From an uncultured Bacteroidota bacterium (GTDB lineage: Bacteria; Bacteroidota; Bacteroidia; Bacteroidales; P3), in the NCBI GenBank assembly GCA_902791695.1, contig CADAWR010000009.1, positions 82,369 to 146,368 on the forward strand: DNA of 64,000 bases, in the 5' to 3' direction. Numbering within the stretch: the stretch's first letter is position 1; each line of letters begins with the position of its first letter. Under the pieces are notes generated by a model. It saw only the letters and a program-made list of their open reading frames with translations. It searched no databases and was not told the origin of the DNA. The position numbers and the translations under genes were made by a program. This document shows, piece after piece, positions 16,911 through 25,511 of this stretch.

Positions 16911-17942
16911 ATGGCAGGAAACAAAAGTCTCAACGCGGCCATCAAGGCCAAACAAGATGAATTCTACACACAGATAAACGATATCAGTAACGAACTGAAA
17001 CACTACCGCAACCACTTCTGCGGCAAAGTGGTATTCTGTAACTGCGATGACCCTTACGAAAGTAATTTTTTCAAATACTTTGCCCTTAACTTTAACAGTC
17101 TTGGGTTAAAGAAGCTAATTGCCACTTGCTATGACGGCTCACCAGTAATGGGTAATGAGTTACTACTGCAATTCGATACGCCTAATTGTGAACCTAAAAA
17201 AATTGCTTACAAGGTGGAGATAACCGAAGTTGACGATTACAACGGTGACGGAGCAGTAAATCTCGCAGATGTAGCTTATTTATTACAAAACGATAAGAAT
17301 GTTCTATCTCGCCTTAAAGGAAATGGAGACTTCCGAAGTCCCGAATGCGTGGAACTGCTTAAACAAACAGATATTGTTTGCACTAACCCACCATTCTCAC
17401 TATTCCGCGAGTATGTGGCGCAACTGATGAAATATGAAAAGAAGTTCCTGATAATAGGAAATCAAAACGCTCTTAAATACAAAGAGATTTTTCCCTTGAT
17501 AATGCGTAATCAACTATGGCTCGGCAACAAATCTGGGGACATGAGCTTCCAAGTACCAGATTCTTATGAAGCACGCGAAACAAGATACTGGCAAGATAAT
17601 AGTGGGCAAAAATGGCGTAGCCTTGGGAACATTTGCTGGTATACAAATCTTGATCACAAAAAAAGACATGAGTTATTAGACCTTATTAGAGAGTATTCTC
17701 CGAAAGAATACCCCACATATGATAATTATCCAGCAATAAATGTAAATAAATTTGCAGATATTCCTTGTGACTATGATGGAATAATGGGAGTACCAATAAC
17801 CTTTATTGATAAATATAATCCAGACCAATTTGAGATTTTGGGTGTGCTTAATCATGGCTGTGATTCTGAGTTCGACCTTGCAAAGCCTACAATCAATGGG
17901 AAAGACCTTTATTCAAGAATATTAATCCGTAAAAAGAAATGA
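16911..17942 (+). CDS. EcoRI-type adenine-specific DNA methyltransferase
   Basis: A 343-residue N6-adenine methyltransferase of the M.EcoRI family. The N-terminal AIKAKQDEFYTQ is followed by VVFCNCDDP (41-48), the AdoMet loop region ATCYDGSP, and the catalytic TNPPFSLF at 158-165. The ATG at 16911 is chosen because the resulting N-terminus aligns with M.EcoRI; the 59 open codons upstream overlap the structured leader. An acidic loop NGDGAVNLADV (111-121) looks like an EF-hand. The DNA is AT-richer than its neighbours, suggesting horizontal acquisition. The next gene overlaps by 4 nt and encodes an HNH nuclease, so the pair is probably a restriction-modification unit. Confidence 0.88.
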   Translation: MAGNKSLNAAIKAKQDEFYTQINDISNELKHYRNHFCGKVVFCNCDDPYESNFFKYFALNFNSLGLKKLIATCYDGSPVMGNELLLQFDTPNCEPKKIAYKVEITEVDDYNGDGAVNLADVAYLLQNDKNVLSRLKGNGDFRSPECVELLKQTDIVCTNPPFSLFREYVAQLMKYEKKFLIIGNQNALKYKEIFPLIMRNQLWLGNKSGDMSFQVPDSYEARETRYWQDNSGQKWRSLGNICWYTNLDHKKRHELLDLIREYSPKEYPTYDNYPAINVNKFADIPCDYDGIMGVPITFIDKYNPDQFEILGVLNHGCDSEFDLAKPTINGKDLYSRILIRKKK

Positions 17943-19036
17943 AAATAGATCTAACACAAGTAACCATCGGCGAGTTGGTGGAAGGCTACGCCGACAATAG
18001 TGCCACAGAAGAAGGCATTGTGGGATATGGCGGACGTCTGAACATTCGCCCCAAGTATCAGCGCGAGTTCGTATATGACGAAAAAAAACGCAACGCCGTG
18101 ATAGATACGGTATGGAAAGGTTTTCCCCTCAACGTGATGTACTGGGTGCGCAACGAAGATGGTAACTACGAGTTGCTTGACGGACAACAGCGCACAATCA
18201 GCATCTGTCAATTTGTTTGGGGCGAGTACCTAATGGAACTGGATGGCAAGCTAACCAATTTTGATGGTCTGCGGGGGTTACAGAAGCGTATAACAGACTA
18301 CAAACTACAGGTATACATCTGTGAAGGCACTCCAGAGGAACAAGTCGACTGGTTCCAAATAATCAACATCGCAGGTGAGAAATTAACTACACAGGAAATG
18401 TATAATGCCATATACAACGGTCCGTGGATTAACCATGCCAAACGACGCTTCAGCAAGACAAATTGTGTTGCACAACAACTAGGCAAAGACTACATGAGCG
18501 GTTCGCCAATACGGCAGGATTACCTCGAAACCGTGCTTGGGTGGATATCAAAGGGAAAAATAAGAGAGTATATGGTTGAACACCGATTCGACGAAAACTG
18601 CGATGAACTGTGGCAATACTATCAGGATGTAATCCATTGGGTTGGGACTCATTTCACCGATAATCGTAAAGAAATGAAAGGTGTACAGTGGGGCGATATG
18701 TACAACATGCACAAGGACGATCCATTCAAAGAGAGTGAATTACGAGAGAAGGTAGATAAGCTAATGAAAGACAGTGACATTAAAAAGAAAAGCGGCATAT
18801 ACTGGTATGTGATGGACGGCGACGAGCGGCACCTTGACCTTCGAGCCTTCGACGACAACACGAAAAGAGAGGTCTATGAACGACAGCTTGGCATTTGCCC
18901 TGTTTGTGGAAAACATTTCGCCATCGAGCAAATGGAAGCCGACCACATCACCCCATGGTGCCAAGGTGGCCGCACAACTGCCGACAACTGCCAGATGCTT
19001 TGCAAAGAGTGCAATAGACGCAAATCGGGCAAATAA
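17939..19036 (+). CDS. DUF262 domain protein with C-terminal HNH nuclease
   Basis: A 365-residue protein. The N-terminal DUF262/ParB-like domain has PKYQREFVYD near 39 and the DGQQR nucleotide motif at 81-85. The C-terminal HNH domain has zinc-type C320/C323 and C355/C358 with catalytic-type D335-H336, N350 and N359. DUF262 with HNH is the arrangement of nucleotide-dependent restriction enzymes such as GmrSD-, BrxU- and SspE-like proteins. The start overlaps the methyltransferase stop by 4 nt (ATGA), so the two are translated together. Likely role: restriction partner, cutting DNA that lacks (or carries) a modification; the polarity cannot be read from sequence. Confidence 0.85.
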   Translation: MKIDLTQVTIGELVEGYADNSATEEGIVGYGGRLNIRPKYQREFVYDEKKRNAVIDTVWKGFPLNVMYWVRNEDGNYELLDGQQRTISICQFVWGEYLMELDGKLTNFDGLRGLQKRITDYKLQVYICEGTPEEQVDWFQIINIAGEKLTTQEMYNAIYNGPWINHAKRRFSKTNCVAQQLGKDYMSGSPIRQDYLETVLGWISKGKIREYMVEHRFDENCDELWQYYQDVIHWVGTHFTDNRKEMKGVQWGDMYNMHKDDPFKESELREKVDKLMKDSDIKKKSGIYWYVMDGDERHLDLRAFDDNTKREVYERQLGICPVCGKHFAIEQMEADHITPWCQGGRTTADNCQMLCKECNRRKSGK

Positions 19037-19071
19037 AGGCTTGCCAGGAGTGTTAAAGTTTAGTTAAAAAA

Positions 19072-19097
19072 GGCCCTGTCCGACGACAGGGCCTTAT
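19072..19097 (+). terminator. terminator after the HNH gene
   Basis: A 9-bp stem GGCCCTGTC/GACAGGGCC (19072-19080/19085-19093) with loop CGAC, flanked by AAAAAA and TTATATTAT. It closes the methyltransferase/HNH unit; the flanking A-run could also serve leftward transcripts from the convergent exonuclease gene. Confidence 0.8.
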
Positions 19098-19162
19098 ATT
19101 ATATATGCGCTTTCTAGAACGAGGGTTCTTTGAAATGTTGAGAAGATTGGTCAAATAAGTTA

Positions 19163-20020
19163 TTAAGCACCGAAATGGGCTTTGAGCTGGTCGAGCTTGC
19201 GCTGCTTCATGCCGTCCCATATCTCGGTGATGAGCTTCTTGGTGCTGAGGGGGAAGTCGGACTTCATCATCCAGTCGTAGTAGGAGGGCTCCTGCTCAAA
19301 GACTTCGACGACGGTCTTGCCCTTGTGCTTGCCGAAATTGAAGACCTCGCGGTGCTTGGCGTCGTAGCCTATATGTCCCACAAGGTCGGCCCACTGGCTG
19401 TTGGCGGTGAAGCGGCTGAGGGCGTCGATGTCGTTGACGACGGGCTGGCTCACCTTGCCGGAGCGGTCCTTGTAGTCGACACCCTGGTAGCGGTCGAGCT
19501 GCGCCTTGAGGACCTCATAGGTGGCTATGGTGTCGGCGGCAGCGGAATGGGCATTCTCGAGATCTTTCTGGCAGTAGAACTTATAGGCGGCCACGAGGGT
19601 GCGCTGCTCCATCTGGTGGAAGATGTTCTGCACGTCGACGAGGCGGCGGCAGCGCAGGTCGAAGTCGATGCCTGCGCGCAGGAACTCCTCGACGAGCAGC
19701 GGCACGTCGAACTTGTTGCTGTTATATCCGGCAAGGTCGGCGTCGCCGATGTACTCCAGCAGGCTGGGGGCCAGCTCGCGGAATGTGGGCTTGTCGGCCA
19801 CGTCGGCGTCGGTGATGCCGTGCACGGCGGTGGTCACCTCGGGGATGTGGATGGTCTTGCCCTCGGCGTCGGCGGGGCGCACGCGCTCCACGCGGGTGTC
19901 GGTGGTGCCGTCTGGCATCACCTTGTGGAGGCATATCTCAACTATATGGTCGTGACCTACCTGCACGCCGGTGGTCTCAAGGTCAAAGAAGATTATGGGT
20001 TTGGTGAGGTTGAGCTCCAT
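19163..20020 (-). CDS. DnaQ-like 3'-5' exonuclease
   Basis: A 285-residue DEDDh exonuclease: D13 and E15 (FFDLETTG), D105 (NSNKFDVPLL), H158 and D163 (HSAAADT). The C-terminal 65 residues carry a short motif (FNFGKHKGKTVVEV, YYDWMMKSDFP) found in stand-alone ExoX-like or polymerase-epsilon-like nucleases. It may act in proofreading, repair or RNA/DNA turnover; it is not part of a polymerase fusion. The kdsA gene lies 7 nt upstream on the same strand, so the two are probably co-transcribed. Confidence 0.88.
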   Translation of the reverse strand: MELNLTKPIIFFDLETTGVQVGHDHIVEICLHKVMPDGTTDTRVERVRPADAEGKTIHIPEVTTAVHGITDADVADKPTFRELAPSLLEYIGDADLAGYNSNKFDVPLLVEEFLRAGIDFDLRCRRLVDVQNIFHQMEQRTLVAAYKFYCQKDLENAHSAAADTIATYEVLKAQLDRYQGVDYKDRSGKVSQPVVNDIDALSRFTANSQWADLVGHIGYDAKHREVFNFGKHKGKTVVEVFEQEPSYYDWMMKSDFPLSTKKLITEIWDGMKQRKLDQLKAHFGA

Positions 20021-20027
20021 TGGGTGT

Positions 20028-20849
20028 TCAGTTTAGTTTGTTTATCGTCTGGCGGATGGCCACAAGGTGTTCCAGCAGTCCTTCGGCAAGGTCGAGGCGT
20101 AGCATGTTGGCGCCGTCGCTTTTGGCGCGAGCCGGGTCGGGGTGTGTCTCCATAAAGATGCCGTCGGCACCCACGGCGATAGCGGCACGGGCGATGGTCT
20201 CTATCATGTCGGGGCGGCCGCCGGTGACGCCGCAGCCTTGGTTGGGTTGCTGCAGTGAGTGGGTGATGTCGACAACCACAGGTACAGAGTTCTTCTGCAT
20301 AGTGGGCACACCGCGGAAGTCAACCACAAGGTCCTGATAGCCGAAGGTGGTGCCGCGCTCGGTGAGCATGAAGTTGTTGCTGCCGAAAGCGCGCATCTTG
20401 CCAGCCACCTGCTCCATAGCCTCGGGCGAGAGGAACTGCCCCTTCTTGACGTTGACGCAACGTCCGGTCTCGGCGGCGGCTTTCAGAAGCTCCGTTTGAC
20501 GACAGAGGAAAGCGGGTATCTGCAGCACATCGGCATAGTCGGCCGCCAGGCGAGACTCTTCGTTGGTATGTATGTCGGTCACCACTGGCACGCCGTATTT
20601 CTCCCCCACCTCGCGCAGCACACGCAGCGCCTCAAGGTCGCCGATGCCAGTGAAAGAGTTTACGGATGAGCGGTTGGCCTTGCGGTAGCTGGCCTTGAAT
20701 AGGAACGGTATCTGTAGGCGGTCGGTTATTTCCTTAAGCCGCTGGCACACCACGAAGGGGTTCTCGTGGTCCTCTACAACACAAGGACCGGCAATCAGGA
20801 AGAAATTGCCGGTCTCTGTGTGGTTTATGTTCTTTATTTGTGGGTACAT
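20028..20849 (-). CDS. kdsA: 3-deoxy-8-phosphooctulonate synthase
   Basis: A 273-residue TIM-barrel enzyme that joins arabinose-5-phosphate and phosphoenolpyruvate to make Kdo-8-phosphate for lipopolysaccharide. Motifs: FLIAGPCVVE near 17, FKASYRKANRSS near 51, TDIHTNEE near 91, ITHSLQQPNQ near 195 and METHPDP near 233. The start shares one base with the stop of the four-helix gene. WaaA, which uses the Kdo product, is encoded at 59.3 kb. Confidence 0.95.
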   Translation of the reverse strand: MYPQIKNINHTETGNFFLIAGPCVVEDHENPFVVCQRLKEITDRLQIPFLFKASYRKANRSSVNSFTGIGDLEALRVLREVGEKYGVPVVTDIHTNEESRLAADYADVLQIPAFLCRQTELLKAAAETGRCVNVKKGQFLSPEAMEQVAGKMRAFGSNNFMLTERGTTFGYQDLVVDFRGVPTMQKNSVPVVVDITHSLQQPNQGCGVTGGRPDMIETIARAAIAVGADGIFMETHPDPARAKSDGANMLRLDLAEGLLEHLVAIRQTINKLN

Positions 20850-21301
20850 TAGTATGACATTTCGTCGTTGCTGCTGTAGTCGTCGGGTTCGCCGTCACCA
20901 TCGCCACGCATGGAGCGGCGTTCGGCGGAGCGCTGCAGACTGATGATTAGGGCGCCGAGCATGCGGGTGAGTTCCATGAGGAGTTCGCGCGACTGCTCTT
21001 TCTGCTCGGGGGTAAACATGCCCAGATTGGCTGCCACCTCGGTGTAGACGACGCACTCGCGGATGGCGGTCTTGGAGATCTTGAGGTAGTGGTCGAACTG
21101 GCTCTTGCTGCGGCTGGAGCCCTCGGCAATGTTGAGGGCGATGTCGTAGGCCGAGTGGCAGAAAGCGCCCACGAGGGACTTGTGCTTCTCGTCGCCAGCG
21201 ACATTGGCGGTCACCCAAGTGGCATAGTCGGTAGCTTTGGCATAGACGCGCAGGTCTTCGAAGCGGAAAAAGCTGACGGTCTTTTCTTCTTGCTGTTCCA
21301 T
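20849..21301 (-). CDS. four-helix bundle protein (23S rRNA intervening-sequence type)
   Basis: A 150-residue protein of the four-helix bundle family first found in 23S rRNA intervening sequences: FEDLRVYAKA near residue 13, ALNIAEGSSRSK near 55, EVAANLGMF near 88. These form pentameric alpha-helical bundles; the cellular role is not established. It lies free in the chromosome between a DHODH-like gene and kdsA, not in rRNA. The C-terminal 25 residues are polar and likely disordered. Confidence 0.85.
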   Translation of the reverse strand: MEQQEEKTVSFFRFEDLRVYAKATDYATWVTANVAGDEKHKSLVGAFCHSAYDIALNIAEGSSRSKSQFDHYLKISKTAIRECVVYTEVAANLGMFTPEQKEQSRELLMELTRMLGALIISLQRSAERRSMRGDGDGEPDDYSSNDEMSY

Positions 21302-21341
21302 TGTAAGTAATGTTTAATGGTTTATGGTTTATGAATTAGAC

Positions 21342-22325
21342 TTATGATATTTCGGCGAAATACTTCATGAACTGGGTACGCATGGCGACGGAGGCTTTGT
21401 CGGTGGGTAGGACGGCAAGCTTGCCACGGAAGGCATCGATACTGTCGTAGCCCTTCTTCTGCATCCATGACTGGAGACCTGCGTTGAGCTCCTTGAGGGT
21501 GTCTATGCCATTCTTGTAGAGACAGCTGACCACCTGGACGCTGTTCGCACCGGCAAGGAGCATCTTCACCACGTCGTCGGCGGTGTAGACGCCGGTAGAG
21601 GCGGAGATATCGCAGCGCATCTTCTTGCTCATGAGGGCCACCCAGCGCAGTGTCTTGAACATATCCTCGTGTGTGGAAAGGTTGCTGGCATTCTTCATCG
21701 ACTCGTTCTCTATATCGATATCCACCTCAACGCTCTTGTTGAACATAGTGACACCTTGTATACCCATCCAGCTAATCTGCTGCAGCGACTTGGCCATATC
21801 GGTGAAATAGGTGCCCAGCTTGATACTGATAGGTATTGTGATGGATTTACGTAGCGTGTTGATAATCTGCGTATACGTGCGCTCTATGTCATCGGCCGAG
21901 AGGTTGGTCTCATATGGCAGGATGGCCATATTGAGTTCCAGCGCGTCACAACCGGATTCCTGGAAACGCTTGGCGTAGGTGAGCCAGTTCTCGTAGGAGA
22001 AGCAGTTGATGCTGCCTATCACGGGAATAGTGAGGCGCTTCTTGGCCTCGCTAATCATGCTGAAGTGTTTTTCAAGCGAATCGTCGGCCACATGGGCTGC
22101 AATGTACTCATAACTTACACCGTAGTTGTCAATGGGTGCAAACATGTGGGTGTTGCGCTTGATGTCGTGGATAATCTGCTCCTCGAAGACCGACTTCAAT
22201 ACCACGGCGCCGGCACCAGCCTGTTCCATCTGCACCATTTTGTCTACATCAGCGGTCAGGCCGCAGCTTCCCACCACGATGGGGCTCTTCAATTCAAGAC
22301 CCAAATATTTGGTTTTTGTATCCAT
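21342..22325 (-). CDS. dihydroorotate dehydrogenase-like protein
   Basis: A 327-residue FMN-type TIM-barrel protein. Visible are LGLELKSPIVVGSCGLT at the N-terminus, a GSINCFSYENW loop near 105, LELNMAILP near 128, ISIKLG near 165 and SASTGVYTADDVVKMLLAGAN near 240. It resembles the class 1 dihydroorotate dehydrogenase fold. Many Bacteroidota carry this paralog beside a true pyrD, so whether it makes orotate is uncertain. A -7 box lies upstream (22360-22367). Confidence 0.8.
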   Translation of the reverse strand: MDTKTKYLGLELKSPIVVGSCGLTADVDKMVQMEQAGAGAVVLKSVFEEQIIHDIKRNTHMFAPIDNYGVSYEYIAAHVADDSLEKHFSMISEAKKRLTIPVIGSINCFSYENWLTYAKRFQESGCDALELNMAILPYETNLSADDIERTYTQIINTLRKSITIPISIKLGTYFTDMAKSLQQISWMGIQGVTMFNKSVEVDIDIENESMKNASNLSTHEDMFKTLRWVALMSKKMRCDISASTGVYTADDVVKMLLAGANSVQVVSCLYKNGIDTLKELNAGLQSWMQKKGYDSIDAFRGKLAVLPTDKASVAMRTQFMKYFAEIS

Positions 22326-22359
22326 ATTTGTTCGTTTTTTTTCCTGTCAATATTCTTTG

Positions 22360-22367
22360 CAAAAGTA
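22360..22367 (-). promoter_or_regulatory. -7 box of the DHODH-like gene
   Basis: TACTTTTG on the minus strand, 34 nt before the start. Upstream sequence is T-rich, with a TTTG at somewhat short spacing. Confidence 0.5.
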
Positions 22368-22527
22368 TGCAAAATATATTTACAAAAAAAATATTTCTTA
22401 CTTTTTTTAACATAATAATTCATACACCATTGATAATCAACAACACCCAAAACCACCACAAACCACTGCCTCCCACCAGTGACCACTAACCTTTTACTTT
22501 TTTCCATTCCATTTCACAAAAAAGTTG

Positions 22528-22535
22528 TATTTTTG
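22528..22535 (+). promoter_or_regulatory. -7 box of the TPR protein gene
   Basis: TATTTTTG followed by CACC, about 70 nt before the ATG at 22605. It supports that start, because an open frame beginning at 22479 would start upstream of the promoter. No clear -33 TTTG. Confidence 0.55.
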
Positions 22536-22604
22536 CACCCGATTTTAACGGACCAATCCGCAAGTAGATCGACCCGTACAAAGAGGAAAAATAAAGATAA
22601 AGAT

Positions 22605-23279
22605 ATGGAAAAACAGATTGAAGAAAAGAACACCGAGATGGGCAGCGTGATTACCCGTTCGGAAGAATTCATCCAGAAAAATCAAAAAACCATCATCATC
22701 TGCGTGGCCGCCGTTTTGGTCGTCGTACTCGCCGTCTTCGGCCTCCGCAAGTGGTACTTCCAGCCCCGCGAGGTACGCGCCGCCGAGGAGATGTTCGCCG
22801 CTGAGCAGTGGTTCGCCCAAGGCGACTATGAGAAAGCACTCAACGGTGACGACACCTTCCGTGGTTTCCTTGGTGTCATCGACAGTTACGGATGCACTAA
22901 GGCTGGCAAACTGGCAAAGTACTATGCTGGTATCGCCAACCTGCGCATGGGCAACTATGACGAGGCCGCCAAATGGCTCGGCAAATACAGCGGCAAGGAT
23001 CTCTTCACCGCTCCTCTCGCCGTGATGGCCGAGGGTGACGCCGAGATGGAACTTGGCAACACCGACAAGGCTGTCAGCCTCTACGTCAAAGCCGCAAAAA
23101 TGAACGACAACTACATCACTTCACCCTCTGCATGGTTTAAGGCCGGTCTCGGCTACATGGTGATGGGCGACAATGGCAAAGCCCTCGAGTGCTTCGAGAC
23201 CGTGAAGCAGAACTACCCCGAGAGTACCGAATGGCAGGAGATGGACAAATACATAGGACTTGTCGAAACAGCTGAATAA
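22605..23279 (+). CDS. membrane-anchored tetratricopeptide repeat protein
   Basis: A 224-residue protein. A short cytoplasmic N-terminus is followed by one transmembrane helix (about 30-47, TIIICVAAVLVVVLAVF). The periplasmic TPR-like repeats include YEKALNGD, GNYDEAAKWLG, GNTDKAVSLYVKAAK and GDNGKALECFETV. The layout is that of YfgM-type proteins, which link the Sec translocon to periplasmic chaperones; that match is structural rather than by close sequence. It is followed by a symmetric terminator shared with the convergent elbB gene. Confidence 0.82.
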   Translation: MEKQIEEKNTEMGSVITRSEEFIQKNQKTIIICVAAVLVVVLAVFGLRKWYFQPREVRAAEEMFAAEQWFAQGDYEKALNGDDTFRGFLGVIDSYGCTKAGKLAKYYAGIANLRMGNYDEAAKWLGKYSGKDLFTAPLAVMAEGDAEMELGNTDKAVSLYVKAAKMNDNYITSPSAWFKAGLGYMVMGDNGKALECFETVKQNYPESTEWQEMDKYIGLVETAE

Positions 23280-23293
23280 ACATCGCAACAATC

Positions 23294-23327
23294 AAAAAAA
23301 AGACGCCTCGATGGGGCGTCTTTTTTT
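23294..23327. terminator. bidirectional terminator between TPR gene and elbB
   Basis: A stem AGACGCC/GGCGTCT (23301-23307/23315-23321) flanked by A7 on the left and T8 on the right, so it can stop transcription from both convergent genes. Confidence 0.85.
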
Positions 23328-23341
23328 GCACATATGCTGGT

Positions 23342-24022
23342 CTACCCCAACATTCTCTCAAGCTCGGCAACCATATTCTCAGCACCGGCGAAAATCTCGC
23401 TGATGCGTGAAGCTGCCATGTAGGCTGGGGTGGTGAGTACCTTGCGTTCATCGTCGACACAGACGTCAACTGGCCCACATGCCTTCACCTTGCAGCCGAA
23501 ACCTCTGGCCACCTGCGATGCCTGGTTATCGTCTGGGCCGAGAGTAAGTTCCACCTCGTAGCGCCCCAGCACTTTAGCCAGCACCATTGGGGCAATGCAC
23601 ATGGCAAGCACCGGCTTCTCAGCTCGGTAGGTGGCGAGTATGGCATCCTGAACACTGTCGACGACCTCCATCCGGGAACCGTCGAAGGCAAAGGTGCTCA
23701 GGTTGCGGGCTGCGCCCATACCGCCAGGCAACGCCAACGCGTCATAGTCAGCTGGACTGTACTGCTCCAACGGCAACAGGTTGCCACGAGCTATGCGCGC
23801 ACTTTCCACGAAAATGTCGCGCTGCTCCATGTCCAGTACCGTTCCCTCCTCCTCGTCGTCCTGCACGTCGATGTGGGGAACCACCTCGAACATGCCTTCC
23901 GGCGCGAAGCACTGGTACTGCCAACCACGGCGGTCGATAGCGAGCAGCAGGGATAGACTCTCCTGCAACTCGCTACCGTCGCGGTTTCCGCAGCCACTTA
24001 AGATAACTGCTATTTTCTTCAT
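23342..24022 (-). CDS. elbB: ElbB-like glyoxalase / GATase1-fold protein
   Basis: A 226-residue class I glutamine-amidotransferase-like protein. SGCGNRDGSEL near the N-terminus, ALPGGMGAARNLSTFA near 103 and AMCIAPMVLAKVL with the nucleophilic Cys near 148 match ElbB. ElbB has glyoxalase activity and is linked to isoprenoid metabolism in older literature; its physiological role is unsettled. The ATG at 24022 is chosen because it opens straight into the family N-terminus (MKKIAVILSGCG). It follows the Cys/Met lyase gene by one nucleotide. Confidence 0.88.
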   Translation of the reverse strand: MKKIAVILSGCGNRDGSELQESLSLLLAIDRRGWQYQCFAPEGMFEVVPHIDVQDDEEEGTVLDMEQRDIFVESARIARGNLLPLEQYSPADYDALALPGGMGAARNLSTFAFDGSRMEVVDSVQDAILATYRAEKPVLAMCIAPMVLAKVLGRYEVELTLGPDDNQASQVARGFGCKVKACGPVDVCVDDERKVLTTPAYMAASRISEIFAGAENMVAELERMLG

Positions 24023-24023
24023 A

Positions 24024-25229
24024 TTACTTGTTGAAAGCGTCCACGCTCTCCTTGATGAGCTGGAAGGTGGCTTCGATGTCGTTGTCAAGACCCATGCTGA
24101 AGCGGATGAGACCTTCGCTCATACCCATCTCCTTCTGGATGTCTTCAGGAACCTCGCTCGAGGTGCTCTTGCCACTGTTGCTGAAGAGAGTCTTGAAGTA
24201 GCCAAGGCTGACGGCCAGATAACCGACACCCTTCTGCTGCATGAGCTCCATAATCTTGCTGGCACGGTCGGCAGTACCCATGTCGATGCTGATCATGCCG
24301 CCAAAGCCGTAACCCTCGTTCATCATGCTGCAGAACAGCTCGTAGTCGGGATGCTCGGGCAGACCGGGGTAGTTGTATTTGAAGCCCACCTCTTTGAAGC
24401 GCTTGGCCAGGTACATGGCGTTCTCGCCGTGTTTCTTCATGCGGATATGCAGAGTGTGGAGGTTCTTGTTGATGGAGGCGCTGCGCATCGGGTCGAGCAC
24501 GGGGCCGAGGAGCATGCAGGTACCATTGTTCACGTCAATCAGGCTGTTGATGTACTCGGCGCTGCCGCAGATGGCACCGGCCACGCAGTCGTTCGTACCG
24601 TTGATGTACTTGGTCATCGAATAGACGGTGACGTCGGCACCCAGACGGCAGGGGCTGAAAATCATGGGGGTGAAGGTGTTGTCGACAATGAGCTTGGCAC
24701 CGGCGGCATGAGCCATCTTGCTCAGCTCGGGAATGTTGGCGATGCGGAGCAGGGGGTTGTTCATGGTCTCAGTGTAGACCACCTTGGTGTTGGGGTGCTC
24801 GGCGAGGGCTTTCTTCACGGCGTCGAGGTTCTGCATGTTGACGAACGTGCAGTTGACGTTGAACTTCTTGAGGTAGTTGGCCATGAAGGCGAAGGTGCCG
24901 CCGTAGGTGGTCATGCTGGCAACGATGTGGTCGCCGGCGTTGACCTCGTGCAACAGGGCACTGGTGATGGCGGCCAGACCGGAACCAGTGACCCATGCCA
25001 TCTCGGTGCCTTCCATAGCGGCGAGGCGCTGGCAAAGGGCGAGGTTCGAGGGGTTCCAGTGACGGCTGTAGAGGAAATAGCCCTCGGTTTCGCCGTGGAA
25101 GGTCTCGGTCATGAGGTGAGCCTCGGGGAAGGTGAAGGTTGCGGAGTCGCAGATTGCGGGGTTAACGCCACGGTTTGCATCGCGGCCATCGATACGCTGA
25201 ATAGCGGTTGCGGGATCAAATTTGCTCAT
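24024..25229 (-). CDS. PLP-dependent Cys/Met metabolism enzyme (gamma-lyase-like)
   Basis: A 401-residue fold-type I PLP enzyme. YSRHWNPSNLALCQRLAAMEG near 54 is the family's substrate-loop region, IVDNTFTPMIF near 180 contains the PLP aspartate, and SMTKYING near 201 the PLP lysine. Likely activities are methionine gamma-lyase, cystathionine lyase or O-acetylhomoserine sulfhydrylase; the C-terminal substrate residues do not let me choose. elbB follows directly. It has its own promoter. Confidence 0.88.
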   Translation of the reverse strand: MSKFDPATAIQRIDGRDANRGVNPAICDSATFTFPEAHLMTETFHGETEGYFLYSRHWNPSNLALCQRLAAMEGTEMAWVTGSGLAAITSALLHEVNAGDHIVASMTTYGGTFAFMANYLKKFNVNCTFVNMQNLDAVKKALAEHPNTKVVYTETMNNPLLRIANIPELSKMAHAAGAKLIVDNTFTPMIFSPCRLGADVTVYSMTKYINGTNDCVAGAICGSAEYINSLIDVNNGTCMLLGPVLDPMRSASINKNLHTLHIRMKKHGENAMYLAKRFKEVGFKYNYPGLPEHPDYELFCSMMNEGYGFGGMISIDMGTADRASKIMELMQQKGVGYLAVSLGYFKTLFSNSGKSTSSEVPEDIQKEMGMSEGLIRFSMGLDNDIEATFQLIKESVDAFNK

Positions 25230-25273
25230 GTTTGTCTGTTATTTAAATTTGTACTTATTAAAATTTGGAACTG

Positions 25274-25304
25274 CAAAAATACAACATATTTTCGACATGA
25301 CAAA
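25274..25304 (-). promoter_or_regulatory. promoter of the Cys/Met lyase-elbB unit
   Basis: TATTTTTG (25274-25281) and TTTG (25301-25304) on the minus strand with a 19-nt spacer. Confidence 0.75.
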
Positions 25305-25330
25305 AAAAATGTTTCACTACCTCAACTCAG

Positions 25331-25459
25331 CCGCTCCGTACCCTCTCCGTACCCTCTCCGACTGTTCACCGGTTGTTCACCGGTTGTTTAACGGTTTAAA
25401 CCGTCGAACAATCGGAGAACAACCGGTGAACAGTCGGAGAAGAGTCGCATGGGGTACGG
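25331..25459. repeat. 11-nt phased palindrome, copy D
   Basis: The most regular copy: CTCCGTACCCT twice (25334-25355), CTCCGACTGTT, CACCGGTTGTT twice, TAACGGTTTAA (25389-25399), then the inverse arm. It occupies most of the 328-nt gap between the divergent lyase and efflux genes; the remainder is the two promoters. Confidence 0.87.
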
Positions 25460-25511
25460 CGTGGCAATGGCACTTTTATTCTCTTTTTATGTATAATGCG
25501 AAAATAATTTG

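Noticed and set aside
17235-17276. Dockerin-like EF-hand (NGDGAVNLADV) in the methyltransferase, suggesting a fusion
   Set aside because: It is a single loop inside the methyltransferase body with no second repeat and no export signal; more likely a structural loop of this family.
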